A stretch of 64,000 nt of DNA, taken from positions 18,253,215 to 18,317,214 of the forward strand of contig OY754984.1 in assembly GCA_963576475.1 (NCBI GenBank). The letters are read 5' to 3'. This DNA comes from Molanna angustata. Taxonomy: Eukaryota; Arthropoda; Insecta; Trichoptera; Molannidae. Both the position numbers and the translations under genes were made by a program. Positions within the stretch are counted from its first letter, which is position 1, and each line of letters opens with the position of its first letter. This document shows, in pieces, positions 21,391-32,929 of the stretch. The notes below the pieces were generated by a model. That model was not told the DNA's origin. It searched no databases and saw only the letters and a list, made by a program, of their open reading frames with translations.

Positions 21391-22058
21391 AGTGGGTCAT
21401 AGCCAAAACTATACTCCACACTAGCAAGTCACCCCACAAAGTTATGGTATAATTTAAGTGCATTATATAAGTGTATAATTTGATGGTAGAGTAACAAACT
21501 GCATTGTATGAGAGAGCTTGCACTGACAAACTGTTTATACAGTTTATTGTAAAAATTGTATACCTATTCTAATGTAAATTTAAAAGAGTTGATTGTGGCC
21601 AACCCTCCTCACTACCAAGTCACTCTAAAAAGTATGGAAATTTTTCAGCATTTTCATGAAATGAGTTTGCCTTTTTTTATTTAAATATTTTATTATATAT
21701 AAAAACTTGATAATTCTTCAATGCCATTTTATGAAATTGATGTGCCTTAGATTCCTGATCTTGTGATCATTTCGATATATTTGACATTTCAAAAAATGAG
21801 AAATTTAGAATCGAGTATTAGATATACAAATGTGTTAAATTTGAAAGGAATCGAAAGAGTACTTTTGTCTATAATCGATAAATTAGAATCAACACGCCGT
21901 AGGTACATAGTACATATCACATAATACACACTGATACATTGTAATGAAATTTGCAGAATACAATCTCAGCATGATACAAGTTATCTGCAATTTAAAAAAT
22001 AACATTACAAATTGCGGATTCATAACTCCCTACTATACCCCTTGGGGTATTGAGGAGT
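21391..22058 (+). repeat. Dispersed repeat X
   Basis: Begins with AAAACGAGTGGGTCATAGCC, carries a second box near 21590 (GATTGTGGCCAACC), and ends in the terminal hairpin 22024-22058. Text between matches the 2.2-kb copy (TTTTCAGCATTTTCATGAA, TCTATAATCGATAAA). Confidence 0.65.
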
Positions 22059-22129
22059 AAAAATATCTAAAACAACAAGAATGATAAAGACCTCTTAATT
22101 CAGCCAATGCTAACTCAGGGTTGTCGATT

Positions 22130-22975
22130 TTACAATGACAGTCAAAACAATTGTCTATACATATTAACTGTTATTGTTCGGTAAATGTGGCAACACAAAA
22201 TATTTGGATCGGTTGTATGGAATCCAAACTATGAAACACATATTAACGCAATAGAAAATCTTCAAAAAAAATATATTAAGCAATTAAATTTTCGTAATAG
22301 ATTACATTTCTCTAACTATCTTCAAGCTCTAAAACACCACAACACAAAACTACTGGAGACACGCAGATCAATCCAAGATATTTGTTTTCTATATAAAATC
22401 ATTAACGGTCTGGTCGACAGCACACGTCTTCTAAGCTCACTCCGTTTTCACTGTCCACTTAGAAGAAATAGAAACCAGTCTCTCTTTTACACAGAATCTT
22501 CTAAAACTAACTATATGCTTAATTCTTATATTAATAGAGCTTGTACTGGGTACAATAGAAATTGTTTGAGGGATCCGGAATTGGATATGTTTGCTTCAAG
22601 TTTTTATGTATTCAAAAAAAAAATGTGAATTTGTCGGTAATTTAATCTGTGCTGTCTTGTTGTGCACATCTTTAACTCTTTAACTTTTTAATTGTGCCCC
22701 TTTAACTTTAACTTAATTTTAATTTATCATTACTCATACATTGAGACACGTGAGGTAAATCATAATATGAGTTTCTAGTGGTCGATGCTTCCCCCCACTA
22801 CCCTCCCTATCTCTCTCCTTTCCCGTCCTGTTTTCATAATTGTTAATAAATGTATATGTAGGTACTTAATATTTTTTTAGAATACTATAATTGGCTATAT
22901 AAAAATTATCTTTGTATAAATCTTTATTGTATTGCTGTTGTATTCTATAAAATAAAATAAATAAATAAATAAACA
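22130..22975 (+). mobile_element. 5'-truncated Jockey-like LINE
   Basis: Frame 22185-22628 (147 aa) carries SVVWNPNYETHINAIENLQ, RRSIQDICFLYKIINGLVDS and SSKTNYMLNS, the C-terminal region of Jockey-like RTs. It is open to the stop, so the insertion is recent or the frame escaped damage. The 3' UTR is about 340 bp and ends in (AAAT)n at about 22955-22975. A different subfamily from the copy at 55-56.6 kb. Confidence 0.8.
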
Positions 22976-23374
22976 CTCCCAAACTTTTCCTCTCCCAAAT
23001 ATATTGCTACCTACATGAATAGTCAGCTGTATATACAATCGTCTACAACTCGTTATCGTGTCACTGACAGTTGAAGAAGTAAAATTATGTAGTTTCGATA
23101 CGCTCGAAATATACATATTTCGTGTACTTTCGTGTTGATCAACTAAATACCGTGCGCCTTTTTTAATACCCAAACCGTGTTTGGAAATGGTGTGTCTTTC
23201 ATCAATATTTTGTATTGTGACACAAGAGTTATAGTGAGTGCCTTCCGTGAAGATCTCCCAGACAAAGTAAGAAATTCGCCACCAGGTAGGTGCAATATTC
23301 CCTTCTCTCTGTATCCAACAGTTATACTTAATTGATTGACTCCCATCCTAGACCAGCTGGGGATAAAAACTAGA

Positions 23375-23570
23375 CTGTCAACCGTATGATCCTGAAATAT
23401 TTTGGTCACATAGCGTCAAAGGAGTTTGAAAACTTAGAAAAATAATGTCGGGAAAATTGAAGGACAACGACCTCGGGGACGAGCTCCTTCTCGGTGGAGT
23501 GACCAAATAATCACATTTTATTTCAACATGGCTACGTAGGGAACACCAGTTATTAGGATTTGCGTCCATT
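23375..23570 (+). pseudogene. RTE-like LINE remnant
   Basis: Plus-strand translation reads TVNRMILKYFGHIASKEFEN then LEK, followed by a broken GRGRPP-like arginine-rich stretch. This is the F-G-H-I region of an RTE-like C-terminus. Confidence 0.6.
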
Positions 23571-23599
23571 ATACTGTTTCGAAGGAATGCACTACTTAA

Positions 23600-24780
23600 G
23601 TTTGGGGATGGTTTACTTTATGCTCAGGTAAAAATGAATTCGGGTCTTAAAAAGGTACTCGGTTTTTAAGAAGGAGGAATCGCAGAATTCGGAAGACCGT
23701 TCCACAGCGACTGGTTCGTGGATGATGAAGGTTTACTGTGAACAGATGTTAAGACTGATTAAAACGAGTGACTCAATTGCAAATAGGTGGAAGAGGAACC
23801 AGGGATGCAAGTTTTTCTGAGCACCTCTCGTAATAGTATCGATAAAATAAACTTAGAATACTAGTGATTGCAACTCATCAGTCAAAGATTTTGGGACTGG
23901 TGAATTGCATTGAATTGGAGAAATTGGACATATTTGCGGTTTTCAGAGAATAAATATTTGAGATTATGAAAAATATGTACATGCTCTATATTATAATACG
24001 CTCATTTTTTGGAGGCGAGTTTCACATTTGCTTCAAGGGAGCCTCTACATAGGTTCGTTATAGATACGTACTCCAAGCAAGTCGAAAGGTTTTCTGATAA
24101 GTAGGGTGCTTCCATTGAAAGACACTAGCAATTCTTTAGGGTCCATATTCGCAGATGTTAGGCATGCTAGGGTTTTTGAGACGTTAAAATAGACAAGATA
24201 ACTAGTCTCTCGGTAGATAAGGCCCTGAAAAGGGCAGAGGGCTGAAGCGTCTGGGCAGAAATTTTGTCGAAGAGCCAGCAATGACTCATCAAATGGACAC
24301 GACCCTCAACAATAGATAAAATGAACAAGATACATAGATTATTATATACACCATCATACCAAGTCCCTATATGCAAAGGAACCGATCACTATATACTTAA
24401 ATACTTTGCTAATAACGCATTGTTTTGCTAATTCTTTGAAGTACATAATGGTAATAAATATAATTAAGTGTTATTATTTGTAGTTATTACTTGTATTATT
24501 ATCATCAGTGAATCGGACATCGCCGTATAAAGAATTGAGTTAAGCTGTGTCCGGTAAAAACAACTTTAAAATATGCGTTTGTTTGCATTTTTACCTCGAC
24601 GGAAGTGGTTGTTGTTTCCTTAATATTGTCTCTACAATAGAAAACTTTGTTAAATTACCAGACGTGGCGGAGTAACTTTGTTCTACGATGAATATTTTCG
24701 TATTTCCTTTGTCATGTAAAAATTTCATTTCAGATTCGGCAAGCATTAGCTTCCTAGTGGAATTGCAACAGCTTGGATCG
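23600..24780. other. No recognisable gene or repeat
   Basis: Only short unrelated frames. No family motif, tandem repeat or RNA gene recognised. Confidence 0.4.
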
Positions 24781-25024
24781 CCTCTGCAATGTTACAAGTG
24801 GTCGGTCGCCTCACAGATGAAATAAAAATAATATGCAAAAGCACTTTGTCGCTAATGGAGATAAAAAAAGGAAGTTCCTTCACACACAGGAGACTTGCAT
24901 AAAAAAACACATTTCCAACATTTCCACATTTCCAAACTAACTTTTCCGTTGGCTTTGGATTCGGCAATTTTTGGTCCCATCTTTTCATATTATGAGAACT
25001 CGATTGATAGTGTCTTATTCTTTT

Positions 25025-25950
25025 ACTCCTCACTACCCCAAGGGGATAACGAGGGGAGCTATGAATCCGCAAATTTTAAAGTTATGTTTTTATTGCAGAT
25101 TATCAACAGCAATCATGCTAAGATTGTATTCTGAAGTTTCACCACAAAGCTCAATGTAGATGGATCGATGGCAGAGCGGTTAGCGCGCTGGGCTAATAAT
25201 CCAGTGGTCGCGAGTTCGAATCCTGCCTCGACCGATATCGTTCACCTATATCACAAGCATTTATGCTTATTTTAGGGAAATTAGGAAGATGTATATGTAC
25301 TAGTTAAACAAGGACATATTCATTTAAAAAAAATCTTGTGTGCTGTGTACTATGTAGGGCGTGTATATTCTATTTTATCGATTATAGACTAAAGTACGCA
25401 TTCGATTCTTTACAAATGTGAATATTTTATACTCGCTTAGGCTGTGTTTCTGGAACAAAGAAGTAAAAGTATAATTAAAATACTTTGATTTCATAAAATT
25501 GTTCAAAACTTTTGGTTGTTTCATTGAAATCTAATTCCCTTCTACCACGCAATTTTAAGAAATCAAAGTATTTTTACAAAACTGATACAGTTGTTGAAAA
25601 ATGCCCTGCCTTAGACCCCATTAAATTATGAAAGATATAGTGTAACTGTCAAATATTTTAATGCGACCCCAAGTTCAGGAAATTTTTGATATTTTAATTT
25701 CCAAATTGCTAAAAAGGCACATCACTTTCATAAAATGGCATTGAAAAGTTATAAAATATTCATAAAAAAATTTTTAAATCAATAATTCAACAAACTCACT
25801 TCATGAAAATGCTGGACTTGGTAGTTTTACACCCACTTGTTTTAAATTTACATTAGAATATACTATTTTTACACCAAACTGTATGAACAGTTTGTCATTG
25901 CAAGCTCTCTCTTACAATGCAGTTTGTTACTCTACAATCAACACTTGTAC
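25025..25950 (-). repeat. Dispersed repeat X, split by a SINE
   Basis: Minus-oriented copy with its terminal hairpin at 25025-25059. Collinear text continues on both sides of the SINE (25159-25336): CAGATTATCAACAGC before; TCGATTATAGACTAAAGTA, CACATCACTTTCATAAAATG and CTCACTTCATGAAAATGCTG after. Confidence 0.7.
25159..25336 (+). mobile_element. tRNA-derived SINE S4 inside repeat X
   Basis: GGATCGATGGCAGAGCGG (A box), anticodon-like loop CTAATAA as in tRNA-Ile(AAT), GAGTTCGAATCCTGCC (B box), body, then ...AAGGACATATTCATT and an A-run. It interrupts X between ...CACAAAG and TGTGTGCTGTGTAC. Confidence 0.85.
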
Positions 25951-26084
25951 AATAGAATTTAATTATACCATTTTAAAAAGAAAATAAAGTTTCAGTACGT
26001 GATCTTAGTCATCTATAATACAATCCAAATTATTTATTTTGTTGCTCTCTAATGTATAAGACGATTAATGTCATAAGTCGGGCT

Positions 26085-26206
26085 AGATTCCCGGTTTTTA
26101 ATTGTTTTTCAGTCTGAATCTGTGAAGCGGTAAATAACCATAAATAAATAAGCAGTAATTGGGGCAACTTATTATTGGGTGCATATTAAATTAATATTTA
26201 ACATTT
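26085..26206 (+). mobile_element. SINE S3, 5'-truncated
   Basis: Starts within the B-box region (GATTCCCGG) and runs through TTTTTCAGTCTGAATCTGTG and TTATTGGGTGCATATTAAAT. An AAATAAATAAGC insertion sits in the middle. An older, diverged copy. Confidence 0.65.
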
Positions 26207-26219
26207 TAAAAATACAATA

Positions 26220-26940
26220 AAAAAACTCGCACTTAAACCATCTTACTTTCATAAATATTCAAAATTTCAAATACGTACAACAAATTAGTAATTACCATAA
26301 TGAAAAGGGCCAAATTGCGCAACCCTCTATTTTCGTGTTCTATTCACGACTGAATTTAAAAATGAGACCACTTTCTCGACGTCATTACTGGGCGCTGTAC
26401 TCTCCCTGGCACTTGCAAAGAAGAAAAACCGCTAAGTATGGAAATTTTTACGCCTGAAGAAAATCGAATATGCATCCTGTCTCTCGCTCACTCTCCGCTC
26501 ATTATGAATTAGCATTTTCTTCCCCGAAACGAGAATTTGTCGACTTAAACTTTTGCAATGTAACCGAGTACATACCTTCTTATACCTACTTATTTTAGAG
26601 CACATCCCACACTAAGTTTAACGTCGCGATTTTAAATTATTTCGCGACATTTATACAATTTATTTGCGCGGCGGAAAAATTCTCTAGAAAAATTACGTTA
26701 ATATTTAAAGAACAAATAATGATCCATGTTTAGCGAAAAATACAAACGGAACAAGAAATTATTATAGCATGAAATAAAGTTTCTAATGAGTTTTCTAAAA
26801 AAAACATGTAGTTGAGTAAAATTTAAAATATTAATTACCATCCCCATTGCAAAAAAGCAATCTTGGTATATCGTATATTTTTCAATCAAGTTTTTTTTTT
26901 CGAACAAGTTGATTTCTTATATTTTTTGGAGACATTATTG
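26220..26940. other. No recognisable gene or repeat
   Basis: AT-rich sequence with only short frames and no family motif. Confidence 0.4.
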
Positions 26941-26954
26941 GAAATATTACTATG

Positions 26955-27600
26955 CGGGTGGGTTGTGGCCAAAGCTATACTCTCACAACCCATAAAGTAT
27001 TCAAATCTTGTGTGGAATATTTTCAGCATTTTGACGAAATGAGTTTTTAGCAAATTGAAAATAAAGAATGCAAGATAAAGAAGAGTATTATAAGTTAAAT
27101 GAAAGTGAATTCCTTGAGGTGGTTTGGACATATTGAAAGAATGAATGATGAACGACTGACCAAAAAAAATATACACGGGTGTAAGAGATGGAGTGAAAAG
27201 CAGAAGAATGGCAGATGGATGGCCCCAGAAAAGGATGGCATGATCATGTGAATGATATTTTGAAAGAAGGAAATATAAGAAGCTTGAAAAATCGGCGAGC
27301 ATGTATGAGACGATGCATGGATGTATAAAAGGAAGCTAGGAATGTGTGCAAAAATAGAGGAGTATGGCGCTCGGTTCTCTCTGCTTACTCCGTGAGGGAT
27401 ATGGCGTGATGGTATGTATGTATGTATGAAAATAAAAATATAAAAATTTAAGTTTTCTGAGCTTAGAGTCACTTTGAAATACTAGACAGTCAATGAACAC
27501 TGATCAGATATCCTTCAAAATTTAGTGGGGTCTAAGCGAGTATTAGACATACAAATATGCAAAATTGGAAAAGAATCGAATGAGATGATTTCCTATAATG
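26955..27600 (+). repeat. Dispersed repeat X, split by an RTE-like LINE
   Basis: GGGTGGGTTGTGGCCAAAGC at the start and GGGGTCTAAGCGAGTATTAG near the end match the 2.2-kb copy. The two halves are separated by 27066-27426, flanked by a 10-bp direct repeat. Confidence 0.75.
27066..27426 (+). mobile_element. 5'-truncated RTE-like LINE with target duplication
   Basis: Plus-strand codons give SLRWFGHIERMNDERLTKK and a degenerate arginine-rich tail. The 3' end is GGGATATGGCGTGATGGT with a (ATGT)n tail. TGAAAATAAA flanks both sides (27056-27065 and 27427-27436), a convincing target-site duplication. It defines the exact 3' end and microsatellite tail of this RTE-like family. Confidence 0.85.
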
Positions 27601-27667
27601 GCTACCAAAAGGCATCATTAACTTAATTTGACATATAAACTGAATTTCCTTGTTTCCCGCTTGCTCT

Positions 27668-27888
27668 TAATAATTATAATAATAATAAACACTTCTCAGC
27701 ACCCTGCGCAAGTGGCGAGTTTACTGTCATATGGCAATTTCTTACATCAAACCAGTGTCCCCAGCCCAGAGAAGCAATATTAGCGTGAGAAATCAATTTA
27801 AATAATTTTTTCTCCTCTGCAGGAAATCGAACCCAGGACGCCCGCACAGAAACCAAACAGCTTACCACCTGTGCCACGGCGGTCGGCC
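27668..27888 (-). mobile_element. tRNA-derived SINE S2
   Basis: Minus strand: GACCGCCGTGGCAC (A-box region), GGTTCGATTTCC (B box), a GAGAAAAAA stretch, then AATATTGCTTCTCTGGGCTG, AAATTGCCATATGACAG, and a tail of TTA repeats. The other copy is at 35.24-35.45 kb. Confidence 0.85.
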
Positions 27889-27971
27889 CTTCAATTTTTT
27901 TGCAAAATCTGCACCCAAAACCATATATTATTAATAATCTACAGAAACAAATTAATATTACAAAGATGATC

Positions 27972-29240
27972 GACTACAACTAGATCCTTCAAGGCTGCAC
28001 TGATAAACTAGATAGATAAAGATATCAGGTAGCCACTATGCGGAGGTGGTTATCCGCCCGTCGCTTCTATCTGACCAGGCACATGTTATATTTATATTCA
28101 CATTTCAAGAATTGACTACAACTAGATCCTTCAAGGCTGCACTGATAAACTGGATAGATAAAGATATCAGGTAGGCACTATGCGGAGGTGGTTATCCGCC
28201 CGTCGCTTCTATCTGACCAGGCACATGTTATATTTATATTCACATTTCAAGAATTGACTACAACTAGATCCTTCAAGGCTGCACTGATAAACTGGATAGA
28301 TAAAGATATCAGGTAGGCACTATGCGGAGGTGGTTATCCGCCCGTCGCTTCTATCTGACCAGGCACATGTTATATTTATATTCACATTTCAAGAATTGAC
28401 TACAACTAGATCCTTCAAGGCTGCACTGATAAACTGGATAGATAAAGATATCAGGTAGGCACTATGCGGAGGTGGTTATCCGCCCGTCGCTTCTATCTGA
28501 CCAGGCACATGTTATATTTATATTCACATTTCAAGAATTGACTACAACTAGATCCTTCAAGGCTGCACTGATAAACTGGATAGATAAAGATATCAGGTAG
28601 GCACTATGCGGAGGTGGTTATCCGCCCGTCGCTTCTATCTGACCAGGCACATGTTATATTTATATTCACATTTCAAGAATTGACTACAACTAGATCCTTC
28701 AAGGCTGCACTGATAAACTGGATAGATAAAGATATCAGGTAGGCACTATGCGGAGGTGGTTATCCGCCCGTCGCTTCTATCTGACCAGGCACATGTTATA
28801 TTTATATTCACATTTCAAGAATTGACTACAACTAGATCCTTCAAGGCTGCACTGATAAACTGGATAGATAAAGATATCAGGTAGGCACTATGCGGAGGTG
28901 GTTATCCGCCCGTCGCTTCTATCTGACCAGGCACATGTTATATTTATATTCACATTTCAAGAATTGACTACAACTAGATCCTTCAAGGCTGCACTGATAA
29001 ACTGGATAGATAAAGATATCAGGTAGGCACTATGCGGAGGTGGTTATCCGCCCGTCGCTTCTATCTGACCAGGCACATGTTATATTTATATTCACATTTC
29101 AAGAATTGACTACAACTAGATCCTTCAAGGCTGCACTGATAAACTGGATAGATAAAGATATCAGGTAGCCACTATGCGGAGGTGGTTATCCACCCGTGAC
29201 CTTTGACCAGGCACATGTCATATTTAAATTCACATTTTTT
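27972..29240 (+). repeat. Tandem array, nine copies of a 142-bp unit
   Basis: GACTACAACTAGATCC begins at 27972, 28114, 28256, 28398, 28540, 28682, 28824, 28966 and 29108, exactly 142 bp apart. Internal units look identical. The first and last copies differ at shared sites (GTAGCCAC instead of GTAGGCAC), and the last decays after the CCACCCGTGACC stretch. Each unit has a small GCGGA...TCCGC hairpin. Confidence 0.95.
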
Positions 29241-29244
29241 TTTC

Positions 29245-29355
29245 TGTCAGTACTATGTGTATTTGCTTTTTTCAATATTTTGTACAATATTTTTGCCTAG
29301 TGAGGCGTATTTGTTTTTGTGTAATAATAATAAATAAATAATTAATAAATAAATC
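29245..29355 (+). repeat. LINE-like 3' tail after the 142-bp array
   Basis: Contains TTGCCTAGTGAGGCG, which matches the 3' half of the conserved LINE hairpin, then (AATAA)n and AAATAAATAAAT. No paired 5' half is visible, so the hairpin is incomplete here. Confidence 0.4.
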
Positions 29356-29990
29356 GGAAAAGTCCGAAAAAAAAAAGTTTTTTTTTCAAAATATTACACA
29401 CGTTCAGTGTCAGCCACTCGTTATTTGTATCCTTTTATTTGATTAAATACTTGAGGTAATTAATAGTCCCTTTAAGATTTGAAAATTTAATCTCCAACCG
29501 GCAGTTTTGACTTATCCCGTAAATCGCACATAGCGCCGAGATTGAAATGTCGTAGTCCGAATTGGATACGACTATCCCGGGGGCTGTGTCAAGTGAAAAA
29601 CTTAAAGATTTTTTTTCCGGCAGTAAGTAATAATTACACTAAAAAAATGTTTATTATAAGAGCTTGATCCAAATTTAATACATACTGTGGAAATAGAGAC
29701 ATTTTTTCTGAATCATCAGGGGTATTTAAACGATGTCTACAAATCAACTTTACATTGTAATAAACTTTTCTTCATAATGTACGTGTGTGTGTGAATGTAT
29801 GTAAGTAAATATTTTATTTTATTTTTATTTTACATTTACGGCTTGGAAGCCTATTTAAAAAAAACAACAAGTTTACAAAGAATAAAACTTGATTAAAATT
29901 TAAACAAATATAATAATATCAATTATAAATCACTATACATAATTTAAACAAAATAAGTACAGTAAATCAAAAAAATACAAATACCCAAAT

Positions 29991-30212
29991 CGGCCTTCGT
30001 GGCTCAGTTGGTTAGGTATCTGACTGCTGATCCAAGGGTCGATTCCCGGTGGAGACACAGTTTTTAATTGTGTTTTCAGTCTGGATCTGTGAGACGGTTA
30101 ATTATCGTAAGTCTCCAGAATGTGGCAACTTGTTATTGGGTGCGTGTTAAATTAATATTTCACATAGTACCTGTTAGTTGCCCGAGAAGCAATATTAAAT
30201 AAATAAATAAAT
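29991..30212 (+). mobile_element. tRNA-derived SINE S3
   Basis: CGGCCTTCGTGGCTCAGTTG (A box), then CCAAGGGTCGATTCCCGG. The 35.8-kb copy reads GGTCCCGGGTTCGATTCCCG here, so this copy lost about 8 bp inside the B box. The body has GTGTTTTCAGTCTGGATC and TTATTGGGTGCGTG, with an (AAAT)n tail. Confidence 0.85.
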
Positions 30213-30547
30213 TTATACAATATTTAAAAGTCTCTCTTTATATTCATATATTGAACAGCAAAAGACATCAACAGAACCAAACTCATTACCAAGTCTATGT
30301 AATCTCAGAATAGGAGAGTGAACATAATAATTATTACTAGATTTTATGATAAAAAATAGTGAATTATAGTTACTTAGCATTAAATTTAAGATATTATAAT
30401 ATATTATCACTGTAATGTTGAAATAATTTTTTTGTTATAGGTAGGTACTTAACGCTGTATTATGTATAATGTAATTATGTATCGTTGCCTACTAAAATAA
30501 ATGTTTTTTTTTTCATATTCATTGTAATTACTGAATTTTAGAAAATA

Positions 30548-30980
30548 TTATATCAAAATTATTTCTATACATTTTCATAAAGATAAAACAATTCACATTA
30601 CACCGCAACACAATTACGAGACGACACGCAGGAATTTTCTCATGACTCCAAAGACAAACACGACATTCGGACAAAGACATTACTATTATTTAGCTCCAAA
30701 AATTTTTAACAAGATAAAAAGTGAAATAACGGACATACAGTTGATGATTAATTTGAAATACAAGAAAACAATAGAAACATGGATTAGAAACAAGGGCATT
30801 ATATACTGCGGAAACATGATCAAGCTACAATAGTTTATATTTTTATTTTTATAACAGGTATATTTTATAACAAGTTTTAGTTAAATACAAGTTTAATATT
30901 TTTCTGTCAGATATAACGCAAAAAAAAAAAAAATTCTGCCACCTCAGTACAGGCTCAGCCTAGTGAGGTGGTATATCTAA
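30548..30980 (+). mobile_element. 5'-truncated LINE, family A
   Basis: Nearly the same sequence as the minus-strand copy at 5.1-5.9 kb. The frame 30642-30833 encodes TFGQRHYYYLAPKIFNKIKS and ends IYCGNMIKLQ. The 3' UTR has an A-run and the conserved hairpin (30939-30971). Similarity to the 5.1-kb copy stops soon after the hairpin. Confidence 0.8.
30939..30971 (+). other. Conserved LINE 3'-UTR hairpin, copy 4
   Basis: CCACCTC-AGTAC-AGGC-TCA-GCCT-AGT-GAGGTGG. It differs from the 5.2-kb copy only in the unpaired GGTAC/AGTAC loop. Confidence 0.75.
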
Positions 30981-31002
30981 AGTAATAAAGCAATCAAAAT
31001 GT

Positions 31003-31040
31003 TAGTGTATGTGTGTGTGTATGTGTGTGTGTGTGTGTTT
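31003..31040. repeat. (TG)n microsatellite
   Basis: GTGTATGTGTGTGTGTATG continuing as TG repeats just after the truncated LINE end. Confidence 0.9.
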
Positions 31041-31059
31041 GTCTCACGCCTTCTGAAAA

Positions 31060-31960
31060 ACCAAGAGCATCTAAAAATCTAATTTATGTGCGAACGTGTA
31101 CCAGTATACCTGATGCAGTGTCACGCTAAAAATAATGCGATAAAAATGCTGAATTTTAAAAATATTTCAATAATTATTTTTTTCATACAAAATTTTCCAA
31201 GTCATATCTGTCAAAAAAGTGTACATTTTGCACGCAAATATCTGTTAGTTTAAAAGTTAGAAGTACGTATTTACACGAAGAAAATATATTTTCAAGTATA
31301 ACTTAGCGTTTAAGTGAAAAACATGGTGAATATTTTGTATAATTATAATGTTTAACTTATTTTTAAAGTAAGCGTTTTGTACAAATGTACATATAACCCC
31401 GCCATTTTAATATCTTTTCATACGATATTTAATTTTCCTACCGAATGAATATGTTCTTTAAAATAATATACCTTTGAAATAAATGTGATTATGAAATAAT
31501 AAAATGAAACACAAGACATTACAGCAAGTTTTAAGACATATATTGTAAAAGTCTGTTAATTATTAGTAAAGATATAGGCATAATAAAATTGCATAATTTG
31601 TATGTAATATTTGATATTTTGGACAATTTTCGTTTTTGTGGCTTCGAACAAACCAATGTATGTAGGTACCTACCTACATATCCAAAAAAATGTATCGAGC
31701 CCATTTGATAGTAATATTTTATATGTTCGATGGTTACTATGGTTACGGAAAGATTCTGATATTCAAATAAAATTTGATATGAATCGAATTTATTTAGAAC
31801 ATTGTTGTAGGTAGGTACCTACCTAATACTATTTACTTACAAATCAACAATATACTGATTTCCTATAGGAAAATTATTTTATTTATTTATTTATGTATGG
31901 ATGCATGTATGCTATGTGCTCCTAAACCGTTTGTCCGATTACAATGAAACTTTGGTGAAT
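31060..31960. other. No recognisable gene or repeat
   Basis: AT-rich; short GTAGGTACCTACC palindromes occur near 31665 and 31810, but there is no gene or known repeat. Confidence 0.4.
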
Positions 31961-31974
31961 TGTCGAGCGTATGC

Positions 31975-32730
31975 CCGGGATGGTTTCTGGATTTAAATTT
32001 TTTTCTTATTTTTCTTCTTCTTCGTGTATTTGGTCATTTTACCAATGAAAGCGGAATATCCTGGGAAACGAAGGTCCGACTGTCTCTCCATTTCTTCGCA
32101 GGTCTTCCAGGACGGTTCCTGGATTTAAACTTTTTTCTTCTTCTTCTTCATCGTGTATTTGGTCATTTTACCTATGAAGGTGGACTAACCTGGGAGAAGA
32201 AGTTCCAATTGTCCTTCCATCTCTTCGCAGGTTTCTGGATTTAAACTTTTTTCTTCTTCTTCTTCTTCTTCATGTATTTTTGGTCATTTTACCTATGAAG
32301 TTGGAGAATACTGGGAGAAGAAGGTCCAACTGTTCTTCCAACTCTTCGCAAGTCTTCCAAGACGGTTTTTGGATATAAACTTTTTTCTTCTTCATCGTGC
32401 ATTTGGTCATTTTACCTGGACATTTTAGGTGGACTATCCTGGGAGAAGAAGGTCCAATTTTCCTTCCATATCTTCGCAGGTATCTGGATTTAAACTTTTT
32501 TCTTCATCTTCTTCGTGTATTTAGTCATTTTACCTTTGAAGGTGGAGTATCCTGGGAAAAGAAGGTCCAATTTTCCTTCCATATCTTCGCAGGTATCTGG
32601 ATTTAAACTTTTTTCTTCTTCTTCTTCGTGTATTTAGTCATTTTACCTTTGAAGGTGGAGTATCCTGGGAAAAGAAGGTCCTTTCATCTCTTCGCGGTTC
32701 TTCCAGGATGGTTTCTGGATTTAAACTTTT
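31975..32730 (+). repeat. Tandem repeat, units of 114-134 bp
   Basis: TGGATTTAAAC-TTTTTTCTTC recurs at about 31988, 32120, 32236, 32370, 32484, 32598 and 32715. Each copy also has GGTCATTTTACC, a GGTGGAxTATCCTGGGA motif and CTCTTCGCAGG. Length differences come from variable TTC runs and from the presence of TCTTCCAGGACGG. Open frames across it are repeat artefacts. Confidence 0.9.
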
Positions 32731-32734
32731 CTTA

Positions 32735-32905
32735 AGCGGCTGAAGGGACGGGATGTAATGAAGGGAAGGGATGCACTAAAGGGCCTGAAGGGATGGGAGG
32801 TATAAAAGGGCCTAAAGGGACGGGAGGTACTGAAGGGCCTGATTGGAAGGGACGTAATGATGGATTGAAGGGATGGGAGGTACTGAAGGGTCTGAAGCGA
32901 CCGTT
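32735..32905 (+). repeat. GGGA-rich tandem repeat, about 28-bp unit
   Basis: Variants of AAGGGATGGGAGGTACTGA and AGGGCCTG recur about six times, directly after the TTC-rich array. Confidence 0.8.
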
Positions 32906-32929
32906 CGTGGAGTCTAATTCTTTTTCTTC

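Noticed and set aside
24930..25160. Plus-strand frames of 62-79 aa
   Set aside because: They run through non-coding repeat X and show no protein motif.
25159..25235. Functional tRNA-Ile gene
   Set aside because: The acceptor and T stems have mismatches, a SINE body and tail follow, and related copies occur elsewhere; it is the head of a SINE.
27972..29240. CRISPR-like array
   Set aside because: The 142-bp units are contiguous and identical, with no spacers, and the window is a eukaryotic TE-rich genome.
27972..29240. Hammerhead ribozyme in the 142-bp satellite
   Set aside because: Satellites sometimes encode hammerheads, but neither strand of the unit has a CUGANGA plus GAAA arrangement.
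31960..32606. Open frames reading RVFGHFT...FLDLNFF repeatedly
   Set aside because: They follow the 114-134-bp tandem repeat and have no protein family signature.
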